Assembly (NCBI GenBank): GCA_046590705.1
Contig: JBKJUK010000211.1
Coordinates: 1-5,681 of the forward strand
Direction: 5' to 3'
Source: JBKJUK01 sp046590705
GTDB taxonomy: Bacteria; Acidobacteriota; Thermoanaerobaculia; Gp7-AA8
Length of the DNA: 5,681 bases
The position numbers and the translations under genes are program-made. Under the pieces are notes generated by a model. That model saw only the letters and a program-made list of their open reading frames with translations. It did not search any database and had not been told where the DNA came from. Positions 1-5,681 of the stretch are shown here, in pieces; the first letter of the stretch is position 1; every line of letters starts with the position of its first letter.

Positions 1-166
1 GGAGCGAAGTATCTGAAGTATCTCGAAAAGCGCTTCGATGGCGATCGTAGGAAGATCATCGCGGCGTACAACGCCGGACATTACCCTCCCCCGCGTTGTA
101 CGCCGCGATGATCTTCCTACGATCGCCATCGAAGCGCTTTTCGAGATACTTCAGATACTTCGCTCC
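1..166. repeat. Perfect 74-bp inverted repeat with 18-nt spacer (probable fold-back artefact)
   Basis: Positions 1-74 are the exact reverse complement of 93-166, separated by an 18-nt spacer at 75-92, and the left arm runs to the first base of the window. The right arm and spacer read on the minus strand give a standard lytic transglycosylase sequence (AAYNAGEGNVR). The left arm read on the plus strand also gives AAYNAG but then HYPPP, which does not fit the family. The right arm and spacer are therefore native, and the left arm is a reversed copy joined at about 74/75. A perfect long palindrome inside a conserved catalytic domain is typical of a fold-back chimera formed during amplification, library preparation or assembly at a contig end. 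A real inverted duplication cannot be excluded from this window alone. Confidence 0.95.
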
Positions 167-790
167 CGCCGCTACATTCTCGGCGGGATTCATCAAATTC
201 CTGGCTCCCATCCACTTGCCGGTACGGGGAACAAGTTGCATCAGACCCTGGGCTCCGGCTTGCGAGCGAGCATTCGGAATGAAGCGCGACTCGGTCTGTA
301 CTACGGCGGCCACCAGCTCCGGAGAGAGATTGTTTTTCTTTGCCTCTTTGTAGATGAGCGATCCGAAGGGAACTTCCGAGCGAAAGAAGTCTTCTTTTAC
401 CTTGTCAGAAACGATGGTGAGTTCGCGTTCGCCGATCCCGATCTGCAGCGGATCCGTGAACGTACTAGCGGCCGACGTCACGCCTCCCGAAACCTCTCGA
501 GCGATCATCTGCGCCGCTTTCAAATCGCTGGTAAGCTCTTTCAGGAGACCGTTCGAGGAACTCCGACCGGCCTTCCCTTTCTGAGCCAGATCGAACATTC
601 CACTACTTTTCATTGGTATGCCGAGTCCGCCCACGGCCAGTGATGCGCCGAGGAGAATCGTGGCGTAGCGTTTCCTGAGGTGATCGAGGCCATTCCATCT
701 CGAGCGCGAAACCTCACGCCGAATTCTGGAACGATCAAAGCCGTCGAGAAACCGCTCCTGATAGGACCGGTCGGTTTTGACTTCGTTCAT
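56..790 (-). CDS. Membrane-anchored lytic transglycosylase (SLT/GH23 family), 3' end lost in fold-back
   Basis: Predicted to cleave the MurNAc-GlcNAc bond of peptidoglycan outside the cytoplasmic membrane, forming 1,6-anhydromuropeptides. ATG at 790 is preferred because AGAGGGGG lies 6 nt upstream; the frame is also open to a GTG at 838, which would add 16 residues. The N-terminus is basic (about 1-41), then one hydrophobic segment (about 42-60) acts as a signal anchor or long signal peptide. No lipobox cysteine is visible. A low-complexity linker (about 61-135) precedes the SLT domain from about 138. Visible motifs are the catalytic Glu in VQTESRF (Glu167), GAQGLMQLVPRT (179-190), NPAENVAAGAKYL (201-213) and AAYNAGEGNV (229-238). 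After NVR the frame enters the inverted repeat and ends in an artificial tail CTPR and stop at 56-58. The usual C-terminal part of the domain, with the proline-rich and ETxxYV-like region, is missing. The family is certain; the specific physiological role is not. It lies 132 nt after the histidine kinase gene. Confidence 0.88.
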   Translation of the reverse strand: MNEVKTDRSYQERFLDGFDRSRIRREVSRSRWNGLDHLRKRYATILLGASLAVGGLGIPMKSSGMFDLAQKGKAGRSSSNGLLKELTSDLKAAQMIAREVSGGVTSAASTFTDPLQIGIGERELTIVSDKVKEDFFRSEVPFGSLIYKEAKKNNLSPELVAAVVQTESRFIPNARSQAGAQGLMQLVPRTGKWMGARNLMNPAENVAAGAKYLKYLEKRFDGDRRKIIAAYNAGEGNVRRCTPR

Positions 791-796
791 CCGAAA

Positions 797-804
797 CCCC
801 CTCT
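797..804 (-). promoter_or_regulatory. Ribosome binding site deciding the lytic transglycosylase start
   Basis: On the minus strand AGAGGGGG is followed by a 6-nt spacer and ATG at 790. This supports the ATG over the in-frame upstream GTG at 838, which has no comparable purine-rich site at suitable spacing. Confidence 0.6.
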
Positions 805-922
805 GCAACACTTCGAATAAGTGCAAGAGTGGAGCCACGAAACGATTCTCCTGGTGCGGCTGGAGCGGAACTAAAGTATTGGCATGAAATCATTTAGACG
901 CCGTCATGCTTAGGCGTTGGGT

Positions 923-1642
923 CTAGGCGCCAGGCAGGGTGAAGCAGAACTTACTGCCTTCTCCAACGGCGGTTTCCACGGTCAATGCCCCACCGTGATT
1001 CTCGATCACCCGCTTCGCGGCGAATAGACCGTATCCAGCCCCGCCCCCACGCGACTTATCCAGTTTCATCCCCAGTTCGAAGATTTGATGGGCGTAGCGT
1101 GGATCGATCCCGATTCCATTGTCCGCGATACAGATTCTGACGCGATGGCCTTCCTCAGCTTCTGTCTCGATCCGTACGACCCGTTCACCCGTGGGGCGGT
1201 CGTTGAAAAAAAGCGCGTTGGAAACAATCGCTCCAATTGCCTCTCTCATTTTCTCCGGATCGACGCTCACTGAGGGCAGCTGCTCGGGAATCTCGAAACG
1301 GGCCCGCTCAGTCCCTTCGAAATGGTTCTGCTTGAGTTGAATCTCTTCGATCATTTCGCCAAGGTCGATCGTACGCCTGACGGTGGGTCGCGACAGGAGT
1401 TTCACCATCTGGTTCATCTCGTCGAGGATCCGCTTGAGTTGATGGGCGCTGGAGCGAATCCGATTCAGGAAGTCACGACCTTCCTCATCGAGCTTGCCAG
1501 CGTAGTCGGAAATCAGCAGATCGCTGAAGCCGTCGATTGAGAAAATGGGACTTTTCAGATCATGAGAGAGAACGCCGAAAAAACGGACGAGTTCTTCGTT
1601 CGTTACTTCTGGTTCCTCGCGTGGGAGCGGGATTTCAGTCAA
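923..1642 (-). CDS. Soluble sensorless histidine kinase (HisKA + HATPase_c)
   Basis: A minimal two-component kinase expected to autophosphorylate on His and pass phosphate to a response regulator. From the TTG at 1642 it is 239 residues. A short charged leader (1-15) is followed by a HisKA dimerisation/phosphoacceptor domain with the H-box in VLSHDLKSPI (His27). The HATPase_c domain has an N-box Asn in AIVSNALFF (about Asn142), a G1 box DNGIGI (about 174-179), and a G2 region GAGYGLFAAKRVIENHGG (about 201-218). It ends in a typical FCFTLP strand. All core kinase motifs look intact. There is no transmembrane segment and no PAS, GAF, HAMP or receiver domain, so the input must come from a partner protein or dimer, or the kinase serves as a shared module. 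No ATG is available before the H-box. TTG at 1642 is chosen because GGAGGAA lies just upstream; a TTG at 1681 would add 13 residues but has no good ribosome site. No response regulator is in the window, so partner and signal are unknown. Confidence 0.9.
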   Translation of the reverse strand: MTEIPLPREEPEVTNEELVRFFGVLSHDLKSPIFSIDGFSDLLISDYAGKLDEEGRDFLNRIRSSAHQLKRILDEMNQMVKLLSRPTVRRTIDLGEMIEEIQLKQNHFEGTERARFEIPEQLPSVSVDPEKMREAIGAIVSNALFFNDRPTGERVVRIETEAEEGHRVRICIADNGIGIDPRYAHQIFELGMKLDKSRGGGAGYGLFAAKRVIENHGGALTVETAVGEGSKFCFTLPGA

Positions 1643-1644
1643 GG

Positions 1645-1651
1645 TTCCTCC
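1645..1651 (-). promoter_or_regulatory. Ribosome binding site supporting a TTG start for the histidine kinase
   Basis: The minus strand carries GGAGGAA directly before TTG at 1642-1640, with GGAGG ending 4 nt from the start codon. The match to the anti-Shine-Dalgarno sequence is strong though the spacing is slightly short. It favours this TTG over the upstream TTG at 1681. Confidence 0.5.
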
Positions 1652-1733
1652 AGCGAGCGAGAGCGAAAGTGCAACCCGCAAGCCAGCAGATCACCAGCCT
1701 GCTGATCGCGAACGAAGTGCGTCTGGGAACGTA

Positions 1734-1739
1734 ATTTTA
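1734..1739 (-). promoter_or_regulatory. Weak candidate -10 element for the histidine kinase gene
   Basis: The gap after the nucleotidyltransferase contains an AT-rich island on the minus strand, TAGATAAAATTA, including TAAAAT, which matches TATAAT at five of six positions. No TTGACA-like -35 sits 16-18 nt upstream, so this is only a candidate for separate transcription of the kinase. Confidence 0.2.
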
Positions 1740-1763
1740 TCTACAGCTATGCAGCCGGGCGGA

Positions 1764-2822
1764 TCAGAGAGACTGGACGATGGCTGCACGGGAAGGATCG
1801 ATGGGAGAAAATGTAAGGTTTTCTCTGCGAATCGTGCCTGCCGGTACCTCACCTTCTGCTGCATTACAGACCAGTGCATTCTCAATCTCGAGGGACTCGC
1901 GAAGAACGACATCGTGAGCGACGACCGATCGACGAAGGCGCGAGCCCGCTGAAATGCGGCATCGGTCCCAGACCACCGACTCCGTCATCGTGACCCCCGT
2001 CTCAATCGTCGAAAAGGCACCTATCACCGAAGCCTCAGCATTCGACTCGCACGCTGCTGCGCCATGCACCAGACTCCCCGCAGATGTAAGTTCGTTCCCT
2101 GCCGGGACCACGAGGTTTCCATTCGCGTACAGCGAAAGAATCGCCTGCGTCGCACCCTGGTATCGCAGCGGCGTACCGATATCGAACCAGAGACCGTCGT
2201 GAATCACGGCGGCGAGGGACCGCGGAGTAGTACGGGCCAGAGGAAGATAGACGTCTTCCGTGATTCCGGAGAATTCGACATCGGGAAGCATCGACACGAC
2301 CTTTCCACGAAGGGCGTGCGATCCAGAGAACATCAACGCCTCGCCGGTCCCGTTCCCGAATCCGGTAATGAACCCATCTTCGAAGAAGACAGACGTGTAT
2401 TTATCGCCCTCAGGAGGATGCCTGAGAACCAGACAGGCAATGGCATCGCTGGAAAGCAGGGCCTGCCTGACCGCGTCGAGGGGCGGGCTCTGCAGAGTGT
2501 CGGCGTTGACCAGAAAAAACATCTCTTCGTCGCGCAGCTTCGGAGCCAGACGTCGGATCGCGCCACCAGTGCCGAGAATCTCTGCTTCGAACGAGAACTC
2601 GATCGACGCGCGTGAGCCGTACTGGGAAGTCGCAAAGTCGCGAATCCCTTCCGGCTTGTGATGAAGATTGATGATGATCTGATCGACGCCCGCCTCCAGA
2701 AGTGGTTCGATAGCCCAGCCCAGGAGAGGACGATTGCAGAGCGGGATCATCGGCTTGGCCATCGAATTCGTGACGGGACGGAACCTGGATCCGAAGCCTG
2801 CAGCAAGCACGAGTGCTTTCAT
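1764..2822 (-). CDS. Sugar-1-phosphate nucleotidyltransferase with left-handed beta-helix tail
   Basis: Predicted to join a sugar-1-phosphate to an NTP, giving an NDP-sugar and pyrophosphate for glycan or cell-wall synthesis; cytosolic. The 352-residue protein begins with the signature LAAGFGSRFRPVT (6-18) and KPMIP (23-27). It continues with INLHHKPEGI (51-60), LGTGGAIR (83-90) and the metal-binding acidic motif VNADTL (105-110, in place of the common NGD). The sugar-side motif GLWFDIGTP spans 210-218. From about 262 to 320 there are hexapeptide-type repeats typical of a left-handed beta-helix, as in GDP-mannose and related pyrophosphorylases. The LHH and WFDIGTP motifs recall MurU and mannose-1-phosphate guanylyltransferase relatives, but the base and sugar cannot be decided from sequence. 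The ATG start at 2822 overlaps the CYTH stop codon as ATGA. With no well-placed Shine-Dalgarno site (an AGGA lies about 14 nt upstream), translational coupling is likely. The closest named family is NTP_transferase (RmlA/ManC/GlmU-like). Confidence 0.9.
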   Translation of the reverse strand: MKALVLAAGFGSRFRPVTNSMAKPMIPLCNRPLLGWAIEPLLEAGVDQIIINLHHKPEGIRDFATSQYGSRASIEFSFEAEILGTGGAIRRLAPKLRDEEMFFLVNADTLQSPPLDAVRQALLSSDAIACLVLRHPPEGDKYTSVFFEDGFITGFGNGTGEALMFSGSHALRGKVVSMLPDVEFSGITEDVYLPLARTTPRSLAAVIHDGLWFDIGTPLRYQGATQAILSLYANGNLVVPAGNELTSAGSLVHGAAACESNAEASVIGAFSTIETGVTMTESVVWDRCRISAGSRLRRSVVAHDVVLRESLEIENALVCNAAEGEVPAGTIRRENLTFSPIDPSRAAIVQSL

Positions 2823-3385
2823 TGCGTCGGAAAATCCTGCGGGTTGAAGACCATGTTCTCCGGCAGGTCAGCGCGGGTGCGGCGTTGCTGCCGGTAAAGA
2901 TCCGCATAGCTCGAGCGAATGGCATCGTCCATTCGCAGTTCGAGTTCGGTCGCCACTTCCTTGATTTTTTCGAGAGCGCCTTCGATCTCGAAATACTCGC
3001 CAATGGGCGTGCGATCCAGAACCACTTCGACGTCTCCCAGTCGCCAGACTTCGCGAAACTTCTGATATCTGAACGAGGGTTTGTAGCCGAGCAGATCGAA
3101 CAGGGCAATCGCGGTCTCGAAGCTTTCAACGCCGGTCTGAACCTCTTCTCTGCTCTTGATCCCGTCGTCGATCGACATGGGACCCTTGAACGTGACCAGC
3201 ACGTAGCGGCCGAACTTGCGCACTCGCAAGAGTGCACCTCGCGTACGTAGCTCGCCGCGACGATCGAGAATGATGTTGTCCTCGAAGGTCTCAGGATAGA
3301 GGCGCTCCGCTCCCGCAGCGGTGAGCTTCTCGATCAGGCCGGCGCGATCGCGCAGCGCGAACTTGACTTCAATTTCCTGCGGCAT
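2819..3385 (-). CDS. CYTH-domain protein (class IV adenylate cyclase CyaB / triphosphatase-like)
   Basis: A 188-residue CYTH protein. The fold is a triphosphate tunnel metalloenzyme that acts on triphosphorylated substrates, making cAMP from ATP in class IV cyclases or hydrolysing thiamine triphosphate or inorganic triphosphate in others. The diagnostic ExExK motif is EIEVK at 4-8. Further conserved barrel strands are LRVR (53-56), TFKGP (65-69), SREEVQ (78-83), QKFREVW (108-114) and DRTPIGEYFEIEG (124-136). These match the CyaB-like branch, and all expected basic and acidic tunnel residues appear present. The C-terminal tail (about 150-188) is charged and may be helical. The ATG at 3385 is chosen because the N-terminal ExExK must be close to the start and AAGGGA lies just upstream; the open frame extends further upstream but there overlaps pgk. 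It overlaps pgk by 17 nt and the downstream nucleotidyltransferase by 4 nt, so coupled translation is likely. Substrate is undetermined: cAMP synthesis is possible but not shown. Confidence 0.9.
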   Translation of the reverse strand: MPQEIEVKFALRDRAGLIEKLTAAGAERLYPETFEDNIILDRRGELRTRGALLRVRKFGRYVLVTFKGPMSIDDGIKSREEVQTGVESFETAIALFDLLGYKPSFRYQKFREVWRLGDVEVVLDRTPIGEYFEIEGALEKIKEVATELELRMDDAIRSSYADLYRQQRRTRADLPENMVFNPQDFPTQ

Positions 3386-4577
3386 GCTTCCCTTTACGCA
3401 ACAACTCCACACCAGGAAGCTGCATCCCTGCCACGAACTCAAGTGACGCTCCGCCTCCCGTCGAAATATGGCTGATCTGATGCGCGAAGCCGGATTGCTT
3501 GACAGCCTCCACCGACTCACCACCACCGACGACCGAAATACCGTGATTCGAGGCAAAGGCCTTCGCTACGGCGCGGGTACCTGCCGCGAACTGTTCCTGC
3601 TCGAACACGCCCATCGGTCCGTTCCAGAAAAGGGTCTGCGCTTCTTCGATCCGGCTCACGTAGTCATTCACAGTCACCATTCCGATATCCACGGCCATCT
3701 CGCCCATCTTCATTCCAGCCTCGGTACTGATGGTTCGCACGAATCCGGGAGTCTTCAGCGAATCGGTGATGACCAGATCCTGCGGCAGAATGATCTCGGC
3801 GCGGCTGCTGCCGTCGAGGAGCCTCCTGGCGAGACCGAGCGAATCCTTATCTACCAGTGAACTCCCCATGTCGCGGCCCTGAGCAGCGAGGAAGGTGTTG
3901 GCCATTCCGCCGCCGACGAGTACGACGTCCGCGAGGCGCACCAGGGCCTCCAGTGCTTCGATCTTTCCTGAGATTTTTGCTCCACCGAGAATAGCGATGA
4001 ACGGCCTTTCTTCGACATCGGTAATCTTCTGCAGGAACTGCAGTTCTTTGGCGAGCAGCAATCCACCAGCGATGCGGTCACGCGGGAACAACCTGGGAAG
4101 CGCTACGATCGAAGCATGCTCACGATGCGACGCTCCGAAGGCGTCGTTCACGTAGAAGTCAGCAAGTTTCCGCAGCGTCGCGGCGAACGCGGCTTCATTG
4201 CTTTCCTCACCAGCATGAAAGCGTAAGTTTTCAAGCAGAAGAATCTCGCCAGGCTTGAGTGCTTTCGCTTTCGACTGAGCGTCCGGACTCGTGGCATCCT
4301 CGCTCCACTGCACCGGGAGCCCCAACAGTTCTGAGAGCTTTGTACGCACATTCGACAGAGAAAATTCAGCCGCGGGCTTCCCCTTCGGACGTCCCATGTG
4401 GCTGCCAATGATGATACGTACGCCCCTTTCCCGCAGCAGCTTCAGCGTCGGAAGAGTCTCATCGATTCGCGTGGTATCGCTGATCTGCCCGTTCTCGACG
4501 GGTACGTTGTAATCGACTCGGTAAAAAACCGAGGCGCCATCGAGTTCGAGTTGATCTACCGTGGTGATATCGATCAT
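3369..4577 (-). CDS. pgk: Phosphoglycerate kinase
   Basis: Transfers phosphate between 1,3-bisphosphoglycerate and ADP to give 3-phosphoglycerate and ATP, the step directly after GAPDH; cytosolic. The 402-residue length is normal for bacterial enzymes. N-domain substrate motifs are RVDYNVP (20-26), SHMGRPKG (59-66), LENLRFHAGEE (115-125) and NDAFGASHREHAS (144-156). C-domain nucleotide motifs are ILGGAKISGKIE (196-207), VGGGMANTFL (221-230), WNGPMGVFE (318-326), GGGES (351-355) and STGGGASLEF. The GGGES motif has Glu354 where GGGD(S/T) is usual; that Asp helps hold Mg-nucleotide. ATG at 4577 is 12 nt after the gap stop; only a weak GGA lies 8 nt upstream, suggesting reliance on coupling with gap. 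Its last 17 nt overlap the CYTH gene. Identity is secure. Confidence 0.98.
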   Translation of the reverse strand: MIDITTVDQLELDGASVFYRVDYNVPVENGQISDTTRIDETLPTLKLLRERGVRIIIGSHMGRPKGKPAAEFSLSNVRTKLSELLGLPVQWSEDATSPDAQSKAKALKPGEILLLENLRFHAGEESNEAAFAATLRKLADFYVNDAFGASHREHASIVALPRLFPRDRIAGGLLLAKELQFLQKITDVEERPFIAILGGAKISGKIEALEALVRLADVVLVGGGMANTFLAAQGRDMGSSLVDKDSLGLARRLLDGSSRAEIILPQDLVITDSLKTPGFVRTISTEAGMKMGEMAVDIGMVTVNDYVSRIEEAQTLFWNGPMGVFEQEQFAAGTRAVAKAFASNHGISVVGGGESVEAVKQSGFAHQISHISTGGGASLEFVAGMQLPGVELLRKGKHAAGN

Positions 4578-4589
4578 CGTTAGGGTCCG

Positions 4590-5603
4590 TCAGCTCTTTG
4601 CGCGGGCCGCAGCCACGAAACTGATCAGGTCGAGAACGCGGTTCGAATATCCCCACTCGTTGTCGTACCACGAGAGTACCTTGTGCATGTTCGGATCGAC
4701 TGAGCGGGTAAATGCGGTATCGACAATCGAAGAGTGCGGATTCCCATTGAAATCGATTGAAACGAGTTCGTCGTCCGAGCAGGACAGAATCCCTTTCAAC
4801 GGACCCGCGGCTGCTTCCCGCAATACCTGGTTGATCTCCTCTGCGCTGGTTCCCTTCTCGGTATTGAAGGTGAGGTCGACCAACGAAACATTGGGCGTCG
4901 GGACGCGCACGGCAATCCCGTCGAACTTTCCTTTCAACTCCGGCAGCACCAGACCTACAGCTGCCGCAGCACCAGTCGACGTGGGAATCATGGAGAGCGC
5001 CGCTGCGCGGCCGCGTCGCAGATCCTTGTGTGGGAGGTCGAGAATCATCTGATCGTTTGTATAGGAGTGGATGGTAGTCATGATGCCGCGCGTGATGGTG
5101 AACTTCTCATGCAGCACTTTCGCTACCGGCGCCAGGCAGTTGGTCGTGCACGACGCATTGGAGATGATCTGATGTTTCGCCGGATCAAACGCCTCGTTGT
5201 TTACACCGAGGCAGATGGTGACATCGGCGTCCTTGGATGGCGCAGAAATAATCACCTGCTTCACTGAGCCGCGCAGATGTTTCGCGGCCTTCGCCCGATC
5301 TGTAAAGCGGCCGCTCGATTCGACAACCATATCCACGCCGAGGTCGTCCCATGGAATTGCGGAAGGATCGGGTGACGAAAAGATCTGGATCTTCTTTCCG
5401 TCAATGGTCAGATCCTTGTCAGAGGACTCAATTCGATTCTCGATCGTTCCATGCACCGAGTCGTACTTCAGCAGGTGTGCGAGAGTCGCAGCATCGGTGA
5501 GGTCGTTGATTGCAACGAACTCGATGTCGCTCTGCCTGGAGAGCGCTACTCTGAGAACGGCCCTGCCGATCCGGCCGAATCCGTTGATTCCAACTCGTGT
5601 CAT
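4590..5603 (-). CDS. gap: Glyceraldehyde-3-phosphate dehydrogenase, type I
   Basis: Converts glyceraldehyde-3-phosphate, NAD and phosphate to 1,3-bisphosphoglycerate, or the reverse in gluconeogenesis; a cytosolic homotetramer in this family. The 337-residue length is standard. The Rossmann signature GINGFGRIGR is at residues 5-14 and INDLTD at 32-37, whose Asp after Asn fits NAD preference. The active site SNASCTTNCLAP has catalytic Cys152, with His179 in TTIHSYTNDQ. The DLPHKDLRR stretch (about 189-197) also resembles NAD-type enzymes. The C-terminal SWYDNEWGYSNRV motif is intact. A minor variation is TGAAAAV where TGAAKAV is common. The ATG at 5603 has GGGGGAAA immediately upstream as a ribosome site. 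It is the first gene of the block in this window; the 78 bases beyond it (5604-5681) show no convincing promoter, so an upstream gene could still belong to the operon. Confidence 0.98.
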   Translation of the reverse strand: MTRVGINGFGRIGRAVLRVALSRQSDIEFVAINDLTDAATLAHLLKYDSVHGTIENRIESSDKDLTIDGKKIQIFSSPDPSAIPWDDLGVDMVVESSGRFTDRAKAAKHLRGSVKQVIISAPSKDADVTICLGVNNEAFDPAKHQIISNASCTTNCLAPVAKVLHEKFTITRGIMTTIHSYTNDQMILDLPHKDLRRGRAAALSMIPTSTGAAAAVGLVLPELKGKFDGIAVRVPTPNVSLVDLTFNTEKGTSAEEINQVLREAAAGPLKGILSCSDDELVSIDFNGNPHSSIVDTAFTRSVDPNMHKVLSWYDNEWGYSNRVLDLISFVAAARAKS

Positions 5604-5681
5604 GTTTCCCCCGCGAAACGCGTCTGCAAAATTCGACCCGTCATGCGCAGCGAATACCGGATGCTGAAATCGTTCGTAGGA

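Noticed and set aside
1..166. Hairpin telomere of a linear replicon
   Set aside because: The palindrome interrupts the catalytic domain of a conserved enzyme and is unaccompanied by a protelomerase gene or other end-associated features; an artefact explains it more simply.
38..643. A 201-codon plus-strand open frame antisense to the lytic transglycosylase
   Set aside because: It lies opposite a clearly conserved SLT-domain gene, has no recognisable motifs, and starts in the duplicated arm.
898..917. Possible terminator hairpin after the histidine kinase
   Set aside because: The stem is only 5 bp (GGCGT with ACGCC) with a 10-nt loop and no following T-rich run on the minus strand.
1685..1706. 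CAGCAG/CTGCTG stem-loop between the nucleotidyltransferase and histidine kinase
   Set aside because: About 6 bp with a 9-nt loop and no T tract; too weak to call a terminator or a regulatory RNA.
2064..2615. A 183-codon plus-strand open frame antisense to the nucleotidyltransferase
   Set aside because: Arginine-rich, low-information translation with no domain signature; it mirrors a well-supported minus-strand gene. The other plus-strand open frames across the window are rejected for the same reason.
3386..3556. Longer N-terminus for the CYTH protein starting at 3556
   Set aside because: The extra 57 residues are an out-of-frame reading of the pgk 3' end, and the family's ExExK motif should sit at the very N-terminus, as it does from 3385.
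5604..5681. Promoter upstream of gap
   Set aside because: I could not find a -35/-10 pair at proper spacing in the 78 bases available; a small CGCG-TTT-CGCG hairpin near the ribosome site is too short to interpret.

Overview
The window is a compact run of six genes, all on the minus strand. In transcription order (right to left) they are glyceraldehyde-3-phosphate dehydrogenase (gap), phosphoglycerate kinase (pgk), a CYTH-domain protein of the class IV adenylate cyclase/triphosphatase type, a sugar-1-phosphate nucleotidyltransferase with a left-handed beta-helix tail, a sensorless histidine kinase, and a membrane-anchored lytic transglycosylase cut off at its 3' end. The DNA is moderately GC-rich and densely coding, with Shine-Dalgarno-like sites and bacterial protein families throughout. 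The phylum cannot be fixed from this sequence. The proteins have a general look of Acidobacteriota or deltaproteobacterial-type lineages, but that is a weak impression.

Positions 2819-5603 form a tight four-gene block. gap and pgk are 12 nt apart, pgk and the CYTH gene overlap by 17 nt, and the CYTH gene and the nucleotidyltransferase overlap by 4 nt (ATGA). They are very probably co-transcribed and partly translationally coupled. gap and pgk catalyse consecutive steps of glycolysis/gluconeogenesis. tpiA, a common next gene, is absent here; the CYTH enzyme and the nucleotidyltransferase follow pgk instead.

Positions 56-1763 hold a looser second part. After a 121-nt gap comes a cytosolic histidine kinase with no sensor or membrane segment and no adjacent response regulator. 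After a further 132 nt comes the lytic transglycosylase. No convincing rho-independent terminator separates these genes, so read-through from the upstream block is possible.

The left edge (1-166) is a perfect 74-bp inverted repeat around an 18-nt spacer. It lies inside the lytic transglycosylase reading frame and destroys it just after the conserved AYNAGEGNV motif. The spacer plus the right arm encode the canonical protein, whereas the left arm is a reversed copy. It looks like a fold-back chimera or assembly end artefact, not biology. The stop codon of that gene in this window should therefore not be trusted.

I found no RNA genes, mobile elements, CRISPR arrays or phage genes, and no clear undescribed multi-gene system. 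The points most worth a second look are the gap-pgk-CYTH-nucleotidyltransferase linkage, an Asp-to-Glu change in a key phosphoglycerate kinase motif, and the fold-back.
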